Positions 8,560 to 17,103 of a stretch of 45,338 nucleotides of DNA are shown piece after piece. The DNA comes from Bdellovibrionales bacterium (lineage in GTDB: Bacteria > Bdellovibrionota > FAC87 > UBA2466): positions 1-45,338 of the forward strand of contig SHZA01000016.1 in the NCBI GenBank assembly GCA_009692515.1. The letters are read 5' to 3'. A program made the position numbers and the translations under genes. The stretch's first letter is position 1, and each line of letters begins with the position of its first letter. The notes under the pieces are model-generated. The model was given only the letters and a program-made list of their open reading frames with translations. It did not search any database and had not been told where the DNA came from.

Positions 8560-8769
8560 ATGAAATCCGAAATTCATCCAGAATATTTTGAAACAACAAT
8601 ACGATGTGTTTGTGGAAATGAGATTCTCACTCGCGCTACCAAAAAAGATATTCGGGTTGAGATTTGCTCAGCCTGTCATCCACTTTACACTGGAAAACAA
8701 AGGCTTGTAGATACTGAAGGTCGCGTAGAGCGCTTCATGAAAAAATACGGCACCAAACGTGCCTCTTAA
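8560..8769 (+). CDS. rpmE: 50S ribosomal protein L31 (zinc-binding form)
   Basis: The 69-residue product matches L31 over its whole length, starting MKSEIHPEY and containing the family pattern [13 protein letters not shown]. Cysteines at 16, 18, 36 and 39 form the zinc-binding 'C+' set, so this is the zinc-containing paralogue. The frame is open further upstream (to 8497), but the ATG at 8560 gives the canonical N-terminus and has AGGAG 11 nt upstream. It lies in a run with prfA, prmC and murA, an arrangement that couples ribosome and translation-termination genes with cell-wall synthesis. The protein binds the large subunit near the central protuberance. Confidence 0.95.
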   Translation: MKSEIHPEYFETTIRCVCGNEILTRATKKDIRVEICSACHPLYTGKQRLVDTEGRVERFMKKYGTKRAS

Positions 8770-8787
8770 TTGGTCTATAGCACTTAA

Positions 8788-9858
8788 ATGTTTCATAAAT
8801 TAGACGAAGTTGAGGCGCATTTTCAAGATATCGAAGTGCGTTTGACCTCGCCTGCTATCGCTTCAAATCAAAGTCTTTGTCAAAAGCTAAGTAAAGAGCA
8901 CAGTAACCTTCAGCCACTCGTACAAACTTATCGTGAGTATCGAAAATTACGTACCGACTTTTCCGCAAATGAAATTTTGATCAGAGAAGATTCTGGTGAA
9001 TTAAAGCAGATGGCTCTAGAGGAAAATTCATTTCTTGAGGCAGAAATCGCGAAATTAGAACGACGATTGAAGATTTTGTTACTGCCTAAAGATCCTAATG
9101 ATGACAAAAATATTATGCTTGAAATTCGTCCAGCTGCCGGTGGGGATGAGGCCGGTATTTTTGCGGGTGATCTTTTTAAAATGTATTCGAAGTTTGCCGA
9201 GAGCAAAAGATGGAATATTGAAGTAATGGAGATTACCTCCAATGATGTAGGCGGGTTTAAGGAAATTATTCTCATGATTCGAGGGGATAAAGTTTATAGT
9301 GTTTTGAAATATGAGAGTGGAGTTCATCGCGTTCAGAGAGTTCCCAAGACGGAAACTCAAGGACGTATTCACACTAGCACCGTCACCGTGGCTATCATGC
9401 CTGAAGCAGAAGATGTAGAGGTGAATATCGATCCTAACGAACTTCGCATCGATGTGTTTAGAAGCTCAGGCCCTGGGGGTCAGAGTGTTAATACGACCGA
9501 CTCTGCCGTTCGCGTCACACATATTCCGTCAGGTATTGTTTGTGTGTGTCGTGATGAGAAGTCTCAGCATAAGAATAAAGCTAAAGCACTTAAAGTTTTG
9601 AAAACTCGATTGCTAGATATGAAACGTGGAGAGCAGCACGCTAAAATTTCAGCAGATAGATTATCTCAAGTAGGTAGTGGCGAACGTAGTGAAAAAATTC
9701 GTACCTATAATTTTCCTCAAGGTCGTGTGACCGATCACCGTATTGGTTTTACTATTCATCAGATCGATTCCTTTATGAGTGGTGATATTGATCCCATGAT
9801 TTCTAGTCTGTTGGCTTTTTATGAATCTGAAGCGCTAAAAAAACAAACGGCTTCATGA
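8788..9858 (+). CDS. prfA: Peptide chain release factor 1 (RF1)
   Basis: RF1 recognises UAA and UAG stop codons and triggers release of the peptide. The 356-residue product has the catalytic GGQ at 230-232 in SSGPGGQSVNTTDSAV, whose Gln is the target of PrmC methylation. The codon-recognition tripeptide in 'RVPKTETQGRIHTS' is PKT (186-188), within the RF1 PxT class but not the common PAT or PVT. The C-terminal 'IRTYNFPQGRVTDHR' is typical. The length is normal. No strong Shine-Dalgarno sequence precedes the ATG, but the N-terminus MFHKLDEVEAHFQDIE fits the family. The stop overlaps the prmC start by 4 bp (ATGA). Confidence 0.97.
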   Translation: MFHKLDEVEAHFQDIEVRLTSPAIASNQSLCQKLSKEHSNLQPLVQTYREYRKLRTDFSANEILIREDSGELKQMALEENSFLEAEIAKLERRLKILLLPKDPNDDKNIMLEIRPAAGGDEAGIFAGDLFKMYSKFAESKRWNIEVMEITSNDVGGFKEIILMIRGDKVYSVLKYESGVHRVQRVPKTETQGRIHTSTVTVAIMPEAEDVEVNIDPNELRIDVFRSSGPGGQSVNTTDSAVRVTHIPSGIVCVCRDEKSQHKNKAKALKVLKTRLLDMKRGEQHAKISADRLSQVGSGERSEKIRTYNFPQGRVTDHRIGFTIHQIDSFMSGDIDPMISSLLAFYESEALKKQTAS

Positions 9859-10703
9859 CTTTAGAATCTTTTGTCAATTTAGGGAAAAAAAGAATTGAAG
9901 AGTCAGGGATCCAGTGTGCCGATCCGATGCTGCATATGAAACAGATTTTAGGCGCTTCAATCTCATTAGATTCCATTCAATTTTATAGTCGATGGCAAGA
10001 GCCCTTGACTGAAAATGAATTTCAATTAGCCAACAAATTACTAGAGCGACGTTTGAAGGGAGAGCCTTTTCAATACTTGGTTGGATATGAATGGTTTTGG
10101 CACTCCCAATTTGAAGTGGGACCCGGAGTTTTAATTCCCCGAAAAGAAACAGAACATTTAGTAGAAGAATTATTAAAGTGTCGCGATTTGAGAACGATTC
10201 AAGTGGCAGAGCTTGGAGCCGGTTCTGGAAATATTGGAATTTCTGTTTTATTAGAACGACCCGATTGGCAATGGCATGGGTTTGAGATTAATCCTGAATC
10301 TATTCCTTATTTGGGAAAAAATGTAGGCCAGTTATTACCCCTAGATGCAAAGTATTTTATTCATGAAGGAAACTTTTTTGAACTGGCCAAAGACTGGGCT
10401 CCCTACGATGTGGTAGTTTCTAACCCTCCTTATATTGCGGCCTCTGAATTGAAAAAATTAAGTCAGGAGGTGCAGTGTGAACCTAAATTAGCTTTGATAG
10501 GTGGTGAGGCGGGGACGGAGATCTTTAATCACCTAGCAGTAAATAGTTTTCAGCTCTTAAGGCCACAAGGGCTATTCCTATCCGAAATTGGAAGTGATCA
10601 GGAGATCGCGGCTAAAGAAATTTTAATGAAATCAGGTTTTCAATCGGTTGAAGTTTTGAGAGATTACGCAGGATTACCAAGAATTGTGAAAGGGATTAAA
10701 TAG
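9855..10703 (+). CDS. prmC: Release factor glutamine methyltransferase
   Basis: PrmC methylates the glutamine of the GGQ motif in RF1 and RF2 using S-adenosylmethionine. The 282-residue product has an N-terminal helical domain (about 1-75), the family segment 'PFQYLVGYEWFW', the SAM-binding loop 'VAELGAGSGNIGI' (about 116-128) and the substrate-binding NPPY at 190-193. It overlaps prfA by 4 bp, which implies translational coupling with its own substrate gene. It overlaps the murA GTG start by one base at its stop. Confidence 0.95.
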   Translation: MTLESFVNLGKKRIEESGIQCADPMLHMKQILGASISLDSIQFYSRWQEPLTENEFQLANKLLERRLKGEPFQYLVGYEWFWHSQFEVGPGVLIPRKETEHLVEELLKCRDLRTIQVAELGAGSGNIGISVLLERPDWQWHGFEINPESIPYLGKNVGQLLPLDAKYFIHEGNFFELAKDWAPYDVVVSNPPYIAASELKKLSQEVQCEPKLALIGGEAGTEIFNHLAVNSFQLLRPQGLFLSEIGSDQEIAAKEILMKSGFQSVEVLRDYAGLPRIVKGIK

Positions 10704-11971
10704 TGGATTCATTAATAATTGAGGGCCCCTCTAAATTATCTGGAATTGTGGATGTCAGTGGATCAAAAAACTCTGCGCTGCCTCTACTTTTTGCCTCTAT
10801 TTTATTTGATGAAAAAGTTACCTATGAAAATATTCCTCGTCTGTGGGATATCGAAAGCACGTTATCTCTTTTGAGAATTATGGGTTGTGAAACAGAGTGG
10901 GATAAAGAGTCTGGAAGAGTTTCTGTTTTTCCATCGATTACCCAAAAAGAGGCCCCCTATGAACAGGTAAAAAAAATGCGCGCTGGAATATTAGCGCTGG
11001 GTCCCTTAGTGGCAAAATATGGTGAAGCCAAAGTAAGTTTGCCCGGAGGGTGTGCGATTGGTGCTCGGCCTGTGAATTACCATATTGAGGCTTTAAAAAA
11101 GATGGGTGTCACGGTCGAGGTTGAAGAAGGGTATATCCACGCTACTGTAAAAAATAAACTTGTAGGAGCTGAAATATTTTTTCCTGAAGTGACCGTCACG
11201 GGAACTGAAAATCTTCTTTATGTAGCCGTGATGGCTGAGGGGACGACCCTTTTACAAAACGCGGCCTGCGAACCGGAAGTGGTGGCTTTAGGAGAATTTT
11301 TAAAAAGTTGTGGAGCTAAAATTTCCGGCTTGGGGACTCAGACGGTGACTATTCAAGGCTCTAAATTAAAGAGTCCAGCAAAACCGATTGCAATACCGCC
11401 TGATCGTATTGAAGCGGGTACCTGGATTTCAATTTCATTAGCGACCCGTTGTCCTCTAGAATTAAACCATTGTGATTCTTCTCAGATGACGAGTGTGCTC
11501 TCGGCATTTCGAAAGATGGGGGCTAAGATTGAAGAGTTAAATCAAGGCACTATCTTGAAAATAACTCCAGCAGACAAATATTTGCCTCTGCATATTGAGA
11601 CCGCTCCTTATCCTGGATTTCCTACCGACATGCAGGCTCAAATCTTAACTTTGCTTTGCTTGGCTGAAGGAAGATCTACAGTAGTAGAAAGTATTTTTGA
11701 AAATCGTTTTATGCACGTGGCCGAATTACAAAGGTTGGGAGCTAAAATAGAGGTGAATGGGAGTATAGCGAGTATCGAAGGCCCTATTAAATTTCAGGGA
11801 GCTCCAATTATGGCCACCGATCTTCGAGCCAGTGCGTGTCTAGTTTTGGCAGGCTTAATTTCTAAAGGAACCACTCGAGTGAGTCGCATTTATCACCTCG
11901 ATAGAGGGTATCAAAGACTCGATGAAAAACTCCGTAGACTCGGTGCGAAAATCACGCGTGTTGCGGAATAA
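10703..11971 (+). CDS. murA: UDP-N-acetylglucosamine 1-carboxyvinyltransferase
   Basis: MurA transfers enolpyruvate from PEP to UDP-GlcNAc, the first committed step of murein synthesis in the cytoplasm. The 422-residue product is full length. The loop 'LPGGCAIGARPVNYH' carries the active-site Cys117, the residue fosfomycin alkylates, so the sequence predicts the sensitive form. The N-terminal 'SGSKNSALPLLFASIL' with the conserved Lys-Asn is present. The start is a GTG that shares its first G with the last base of the prmC TAG stop, so the genes are tightly coupled. It is the last gene of the rpmE-prfA-prmC-murA run. Confidence 0.97.
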   Translation: MDSLIIEGPSKLSGIVDVSGSKNSALPLLFASILFDEKVTYENIPRLWDIESTLSLLRIMGCETEWDKESGRVSVFPSITQKEAPYEQVKKMRAGILALGPLVAKYGEAKVSLPGGCAIGARPVNYHIEALKKMGVTVEVEEGYIHATVKNKLVGAEIFFPEVTVTGTENLLYVAVMAEGTTLLQNAACEPEVVALGEFLKSCGAKISGLGTQTVTIQGSKLKSPAKPIAIPPDRIEAGTWISISLATRCPLELNHCDSSQMTSVLSAFRKMGAKIEELNQGTILKITPADKYLPLHIETAPYPGFPTDMQAQILTLLCLAEGRSTVVESIFENRFMHVAELQRLGAKIEVNGSIASIEGPIKFQGAPIMATDLRASACLVLAGLISKGTTRVSRIYHLDRGYQRLDEKLRRLGAKITRVAE

Positions 11972-12032
11972 CCAAGAGGCAGGTACTGTCTAAAAAATGT
12001 AGGAAGATTCTTTTCAACAGGAGATCAAAAAA

Positions 12033-12641
12033 ATGCGTTATTTTTCTTTTTTAGCGGTGGTCACATTATGTGCGTCGGCTTTTTCAGCCGATATTCCAGG
12101 GGGATTGGCCAGAATTTCAGAAGGCCTTCCTAATAATACCTATGAAGTGGCTCTAAGCCCTGCTTATACCCTGCAACCTGGGGGCGCCTATTTGACCTCT
12201 GAACTACGATATCAAGCGAATGAAGATTTCGGTGCTGGTTTTGGATTTGGTGCCGGAGAGATCGGTTTCAATTTTGGCGCTAATGGAACTTGGTACATTG
12301 CTCCCGATGTAGATTCTCAACCCGCCTTCTCCATTTTAGGTGGTGTCTATTTAAACCGAGTTCAACAATCTAACTATTTAGCTCTGCGAGTGGTTCCTAC
12401 TCTTAGCAAAATGATTGCACAAGATTGGGGAAAAATAACTCCTTACGTTAGTTTTCAAGGGACACCCTCTTTTCGTTTAGGAGAACCTGATAATAGTTTT
12501 TCAATCAGAACTAATGTCGGAACTTTATTTGAAATTAAAGCGTTACAAGGAATTCGACTATTTACTGAGCTAGGACTTGCAGTCATGAACAGTAATAGCG
12601 AGCTTGTATTTGGATTATCTTATCCGTTCAAAGCCCTATAA
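12033..12641 (+). CDS. Small outer-membrane beta-barrel-like protein
   Basis: I do not recognise a family for this 202-residue protein. Residues 1-19 are a signal peptide (MRYFSFLAVVTLCASAFSA). The rest alternates hydrophobic and polar residues with many Gly, Phe and Tyr (FGAGFGFGAGEIGFNFGANG), as in an 8- to 10-stranded outer-membrane barrel. The protein ends in 'FGLSYPFKAL', so the final-Phe barrel signature is not perfect. A good AGGAG site lies 10 nt before the ATG. It is 61 bp after murA on the same strand and convergent with the class A PBP gene; the two are separated by a perfect inverted repeat. A role in the envelope is inference. Confidence 0.65.
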   Translation: MRYFSFLAVVTLCASAFSADIPGGLARISEGLPNNTYEVALSPAYTLQPGGAYLTSELRYQANEDFGAGFGFGAGEIGFNFGANGTWYIAPDVDSQPAFSILGGVYLNRVQQSNYLALRVVPTLSKMIAQDWGKITPYVSFQGTPSFRLGEPDNSFSIRTNVGTLFEIKALQGIRLFTELGLAVMNSNSELVFGLSYPFKAL

Positions 12642-12655
12642 TATTTTTTAGTAAT

Positions 12656-12699
12656 CTCCGTCATGACGTAAACCATAAATGTGTTACGTCATGACGGAG
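12656..12699. terminator. Perfect 16-bp inverted repeat between convergent genes
   Basis: The arms CTCCGTCATGACGTAA (12656-12671) and TTACGTCATGACGGAG (12684-12699) are exact reverse complements with a 12-nt loop. Each arm also contains the 10-bp palindrome CGTCATGACG. It lies between the convergent ends of the outer-membrane protein gene and the PBP gene, where a bidirectional terminator would be expected. However, no T-run follows on either strand, so an RNA-stabilising stem or a protein-binding site is also possible. Confidence 0.6.
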
Positions 12700-12706
12700 G
12701 TCTAAT

Positions 12707-14902
12707 TTATGGAGTTTTAAAATCATCCTCATCTAGATAAGGAGTGGATTGCTTCATAAAATCGATCCACATTGGAAGAGCGGCTGCACTTCCTGTAAGC
12801 CCTACCTTCTCCTCTTCATCGTAACCTACCCAGATTAAAGTAAGCAGTTTAGGAGTGAATCCCACAAACCAAGCATCTTTATAATCGTTTGTGGTTCCCG
12901 TTTTCCCAGCCATATTAGCAAGGTGGAGCCCACTAGATAAAGCTAATCGCCCGGTGCCTTGGGTGAGTACCCCTTTTAGAAGTTGAACAGTTAAAAAGCA
13001 GGGAAGTGCTGGGAGACGTTCTTGCTCTGAATTATTAGGCTCATAGATAGTCTGCCCGAAACTATCCACTACATTAATCAGACTTTGGAGGTGGTGTCCT
13101 TTTCCTAAATTTGCCAAGGTGACATAGCTTTCAGCTAATTCAAAAGGGGTTACCTCTACGCTACCTAAAGAAATTGAGGGTATTTTGGGAAGTGGAGATT
13201 GAATACCCGCTAGTTGAATTACATCAATAATAGGACCCAGCCCTACAGTTTGAGCAAGTCTAGCAGTGGGAATATTAATACTTTTTTCAAGTGCCTCTTT
13301 TGCCGTCATTTTTTCTGGAGAATCTTTATCATAATTTCTAGGTTTCCAGCTTTGGCCTCCTTCGTAGGTCCATTCGAAGGGGGTTCCATCTAATTCTGTG
13401 AGTGAAGTGAAAGGCGGATTGAGATCCGGTTTATTAAAAGCGGCCAGAAAAACAAAGGGCTTAAATAAGGAACCTGGTTGTCTTCTTCCTTGGAGAACTC
13501 GATTAAATTGAGTTTTTTGGTAACTACTTCCGCCTTGAAGAGCGACCACTTTACCGGTCGTTACGTCGACTGATATTAAGGCACTTTGGAGTTGAACTCC
13601 TTTTTCCGACCTTTTACTAATACTTGCGAAATCTTTTTTTAATTTAGCTAAATGATTTTTAAGAATAGTTGAAGCTTGAATTTGAAGGAACGGGTTGAGG
13701 GTGGTGTAAACCGTGAGTGCATCGGTGTCTAAACGATTTTTGATATTCTCTGGTAATTGAGTAAGAACCAAATCCATAAAATATCCAGTCTCTTGAAGAT
13801 TTTTCTCACCTGGAGTTACACCTAAAGGATCGGTCATGGCCATTTCATATTCGCTTTCAAGAATGAAATTGGCATCGAACATTTTTTTTAAAACTAGATT
13901 TCTTCGTTTGAATGTATTCTCAGGGTGTCGACGAGGATCATGGCTATTGGGTGCTTGAATAATGGCAGCCAATGTGGCGCTTTGGGAAAGTGAAATATCA
14001 AAAATAGAACGATTAAAATAAAATCTTGCCGCCTCTGAAACCCCATGAATCTCATGCGTGCTCCATTGCCCTAAGTAAACTTCATTTAGATAGGCCTCTA
14101 AGATAGATTCTTTCGAGTGGGTAGATTCTGAAACAAAAGCGTAAATGGCCTCCTTCATTTTTCTCGATAGAGCCTTTTGTCTCGAGAAAAAAAGATTTTT
14201 CATTAGTTGTTGTGTGATGGTACTTCCACCCTCTACAAATCGTCTGGCACGTAGATCTTTATAAAGGGCTCGTATCGTACTGCGCAGGCTCACCCCTCCG
14301 TGTTCCAAAAAATTAATATCTTCAATAGCCATTACAGCGTGTCTCATCGTTACGGGTATGTCGGAAAGTTCTACCGGCGTCTGTGTGCGCAGTCTGCCCG
14401 CATAAAAAGAGCTAATTCTTTTGGGTGACAATTCAAAGGTCTCCACCGATTCCTTATTCTCACCTAAAGAGATGTCATTTAAGACAAGATCGGAACCCTC
14501 TTTTTTAAAGGTAAAAAATACACGAGTTCGTGAAAGAATTTTTCCGGGATAGATACTTTCAGAACGAAGAAGTTCGACAATGGTCCCATGAGAGTCGGTC
14601 TCCCAAATAAACTCATTAATTAAAAGATCGTCACCTCTCTTTTTTTCTTGGTAACCGGAATACTCAAGTAAGGTGTGAAGCTGCTCTTCAGAAAATTTTT
14701 GTTCGAGGTGAAGAGGAGGAATTAATCCTAAAAATTGGGAGGACTTCAAAGATAATAATTGAGTAAAACGTTCATCTATCGAGTTTTTAATAAAGCTATA
14801 GGATAGGGTAAGCCCTAGAAAAATAAGAACGAGTAGGCCTAACCCACACCCTACTGCGGTTTTTGAAGTTAGAGTTTTAAAAAAGGGATTCTGTCGTTTC
14901 AT
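12707..14902 (-). CDS. mrcB: Class A penicillin-binding protein, PBP1b type
   Basis: This bifunctional 731-residue enzyme polymerises glycan strands and cross-links peptides in the periplasm. It has a membrane anchor at about 17-38 and a UB2H-like domain at about 60-170 (in E. coli PBP1b this domain binds the activator LpoB). The GT51 domain has catalytic Glu194 in AIEDINFLEHGG and the 'GGSTITQQLMKNLFF' motif. The transpeptidase domain has SLFK with Ser478/Lys481, a SIN motif in 'LEKSINIPTARLA', and KTGT at 667-670. All catalytic motifs are intact. No LpoB gene is recognisable in the window. It is convergent with the small outer-membrane protein gene and divergent from the DUF507 pair. Confidence 0.93.
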   Translation of the reverse strand: MKRQNPFFKTLTSKTAVGCGLGLLVLIFLGLTLSYSFIKNSIDERFTQLLSLKSSQFLGLIPPLHLEQKFSEEQLHTLLEYSGYQEKKRGDDLLINEFIWETDSHGTIVELLRSESIYPGKILSRTRVFFTFKKEGSDLVLNDISLGENKESVETFELSPKRISSFYAGRLRTQTPVELSDIPVTMRHAVMAIEDINFLEHGGVSLRSTIRALYKDLRARRFVEGGSTITQQLMKNLFFSRQKALSRKMKEAIYAFVSESTHSKESILEAYLNEVYLGQWSTHEIHGVSEAARFYFNRSIFDISLSQSATLAAIIQAPNSHDPRRHPENTFKRRNLVLKKMFDANFILESEYEMAMTDPLGVTPGEKNLQETGYFMDLVLTQLPENIKNRLDTDALTVYTTLNPFLQIQASTILKNHLAKLKKDFASISKRSEKGVQLQSALISVDVTTGKVVALQGGSSYQKTQFNRVLQGRRQPGSLFKPFVFLAAFNKPDLNPPFTSLTELDGTPFEWTYEGGQSWKPRNYDKDSPEKMTAKEALEKSINIPTARLAQTVGLGPIIDVIQLAGIQSPLPKIPSISLGSVEVTPFELAESYVTLANLGKGHHLQSLINVVDSFGQTIYEPNNSEQERLPALPCFLTVQLLKGVLTQGTGRLALSSGLHLANMAGKTGTTNDYKDAWFVGFTPKLLTLIWVGYDEEEKVGLTGSAAALPMWIDFMKQSTPYLDEDDFKTP

Positions 14903-15057
14903 GTTCTTTCTTATAGACGAGTGAGACTATCATTAACCCACTTAACATTTAAAGGGTATTACCTGTATTGTAAAGCCAGTTAACGCGCTGCTTTTTTTTG
15001 GTGTGATAACTTAAATCCCGATTGCAAGAGAGACACGCCTTAGTTAAGGTAACGACG

Positions 15058-15345
15058 ATGCGACTCAAAGAATCTCAAGTTAAACTAGTATGCCAAAAAC
15101 TATTTGTGGGACTTCGGTCTAAACAATTAATTTCGGTAAAAAAAACTGACATTGAAGTTCTTAATAGAATGCGTGAAATTTTTATTAAGGAGCTAAAGGT
15201 TGAAGATGAGATCAACCTACAGGCTGAAAAAGTTTTAGCAGAGAATTTAAGAAAACTTGGAATTAAAGGGGACCAGATCGATCGAGAAAAAATGTTTGAG
15301 ATGATTAGAAAGCAACTACTCAAAGAGAAAAATGTAATTGTTTAA
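15058..15345 (+). CDS. DUF507 family protein, first copy
   Basis: The 95-residue product is a small, charged, helical cytoplasmic protein of the DUF507 family, of unknown function. It starts MRLKESQVKLVCQKLF and ends with a lysine-rich helix. The frame extends upstream to 15022, but the ATG at 15058 has AAGGT 7 nt before it and gives the typical family N-terminus. A second DUF507 gene follows 9 bp later. DUF507 genes commonly occur as such pairs, suggesting a heteromer; that is inference. Confidence 0.82.
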   Translation: MRLKESQVKLVCQKLFVGLRSKQLISVKKTDIEVLNRMREIFIKELKVEDEINLQAEKVLAENLRKLGIKGDQIDREKMFEMIRKQLLKEKNVIV

Positions 15346-15354
15346 GGTGTGGTT

Positions 15355-15624
15355 ATGATTTCAGATGAAAAAATGAGTCACATTGTTCATCTTTTGATGA
15401 ATGGTTTAGAAAAAGAGGGTTTCGTATCTTTTCCTAATAAAGAGATCGCCGTTAGAGAGGCGCATAAAATATCTAATTTATATTTGGGAAATTTAAAAGG
15501 GGCTGCTGACGCGGCTAGACACAGAATACTTTCTCAAAAGAAAGCACCGATAGAAAAAAGTCCTCAATGGGACATTCTTTATCAAAAATATTTAGAAGAA
15601 GAATTGCAAAAACGGGGTGGTTAA
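15355..15624 (+). CDS. DUF507 family protein, second copy
   Basis: The 89-residue product is the partner of the preceding DUF507 gene. It is helical, with 'KMSHIVHLLMNGLEKEGFV' near the N-terminus, then 'IAVREAHKISNLYL' and a charged C-terminal helix. The ATG at 15355 has AAGGTG 5 nt upstream and is preferred over the in-frame GTG at 15349. It is followed 54 bp later by an outer-membrane protein gene on the same strand, across an AT-rich gap with no terminator. Function unknown. Confidence 0.8.
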   Translation: MISDEKMSHIVHLLMNGLEKEGFVSFPNKEIAVREAHKISNLYLGNLKGAADAARHRILSQKKAPIEKSPQWDILYQKYLEEELQKRGG

Positions 15625-15678
15625 AGTTATCTTGTTTTTGTTTTTAGTCTTTATCAACATAAGTGGGTTAATAAAAAG

Positions 15679-17079
15679 ATGAGTAAGCATATGAACAACT
15701 GGGCAATTAAATTATTGGGTTTGGGTTTTCTATTCTCTATTCACGCACATTCTGTGTCTGTGAATTTTGGAGGCAATTTTCGTTCCGATGGCGATTATTA
15801 CACTAATTTAACTCAGGGCTTCAACGGTGATTTTTCTAAAAAGCAGTTTATTAGAGGTCGATTTTTAGTGGAACCTAATTTAGTGGTAGATGATCACTTT
15901 AGTGTTCGTTCTCAATGGTCACTTTTGGAATCCCCTCACATTACTCCTTCTGTAACCGCTTTGGGTACGGGGATGGGTGGTTTTGTTTATGGTGACCCTA
16001 CTACGACAGGATTAGTTTTGAATCGAGCATGGCTTGAGTGGAGCTCCGATTTCGGAGTGGTTCGTTTAGGACGGATGCCCTTTTCTTGGGGCTATGGTTT
16101 GGTGTGGGATGCGGGCGGAGTTTGGGATGATTATGGAACCACTCTAGATCGTTTAGAGTATCGATTACATTTAGGTCATATTGTGGGTGCTTTGGCCTAT
16201 TCTAAGCCACTCAAAAAATCGGTTTGGGGCCATAAAAACGATGCAGACTTTTTTACCTTTTATCTACAGTATGATAATCCAGAGGCCGATGTTGAGGGGG
16301 GATTGCTATATGAAAAGCAAACTCGCTCTAACTCTCAAGCTGCGGTTCTTGCTACTACAGATAATCCGAATAAGTATCCTACTGGTAGCCCTCTTTTAAC
16401 TAAAGCTCCATACCCTCTAAATAATAACGTAGTCGATTTTTATTTAAGAAAAACGGTGAGTTATTTTACTCTGGGTGGAGAGGTGACTTGGGTTACCGGT
16501 GAGGCCACCGACTACGGCAGTTTAGGAAAAAATGCCACGTTGAATGCAGTTGCGGCTACACTCAATGCCACCTATGAGTATCACAAAGTAAAAGGATTTT
16601 TAGAATGTTTATATGCGGGTGGTGATTCTAATTTAAATAATGATCAGCTGAGTGGATTTGTTTTGCTTAATCCGAATCGTAGAGCGGGATTTATTTTAGG
16701 AAGAGAGTTATTGGGGAAGTATTCAAGTAATGGAACCGATCCCGGTAAGGTCGGTAATGGCAGTCTATTGGTTTACGGAAATTCAGGCTCCTTTTCCGGT
16801 GTCCTATTTTTTAGACCTGGATTACGGTTTGATTGGTCACCTTCCTTGGCCTCTGGGCTTGAGTTTGTTTATGCCCAAAAGGCATCTGTTCAAAATGGAG
16901 AAAATGGTTACTTAGGAACTGAGATCGATCTGGGAACCGACTATAGCGCCTATAAAAACTTTGATATCGGAGTTAATATCGGAGCATTATTTCCTGGAAA
17001 AGGCATTCTTTCGGCCATGGGGCTTGATACCACCTATACGGTATTGGGTTTTAGGACTACGGCTAGTTTGAAGTTTTAA
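15679..17079 (+). CDS. Outer-membrane beta-barrel protein, porin-like
   Basis: No exact family is recognised for this 466-residue protein. It has a signal peptide (about 1-26, ending SIHAHS). The mature part is rich in Gly, Tyr, Phe, Asn and Asp with alternating patterns typical of transmembrane beta-strands, such as 'GVVRLGRMPFSWGYGLVWDAGG' and 'YRLHLGHIVGALAYSK'. It ends 'TTASLKF', with the C-terminal Phe that the BAM machinery recognises. The 'LGRMPFSWG' pattern resembles large channel or alginate-export-like barrels. An in-frame ATG at 15691 is an alternative start. It is 24 bp before an exported repeat protein gene, suggesting a two-gene unit for transport or envelope architecture. Confidence 0.75.
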   Translation: MSKHMNNWAIKLLGLGFLFSIHAHSVSVNFGGNFRSDGDYYTNLTQGFNGDFSKKQFIRGRFLVEPNLVVDDHFSVRSQWSLLESPHITPSVTALGTGMGGFVYGDPTTTGLVLNRAWLEWSSDFGVVRLGRMPFSWGYGLVWDAGGVWDDYGTTLDRLEYRLHLGHIVGALAYSKPLKKSVWGHKNDADFFTFYLQYDNPEADVEGGLLYEKQTRSNSQAAVLATTDNPNKYPTGSPLLTKAPYPLNNNVVDFYLRKTVSYFTLGGEVTWVTGEATDYGSLGKNATLNAVAATLNATYEYHKVKGFLECLYAGGDSNLNNDQLSGFVLLNPNRRAGFILGRELLGKYSSNGTDPGKVGNGSLLVYGNSGSFSGVLFFRPGLRFDWSPSLASGLEFVYAQKASVQNGENGYLGTEIDLGTDYSAYKNFDIGVNIGALFPGKGILSAMGLDTTYTVLGFRTTASLKF

Positions 17080-17103
17080 ATAGTCAGGGAGAAGTCAACA
17101 TAA

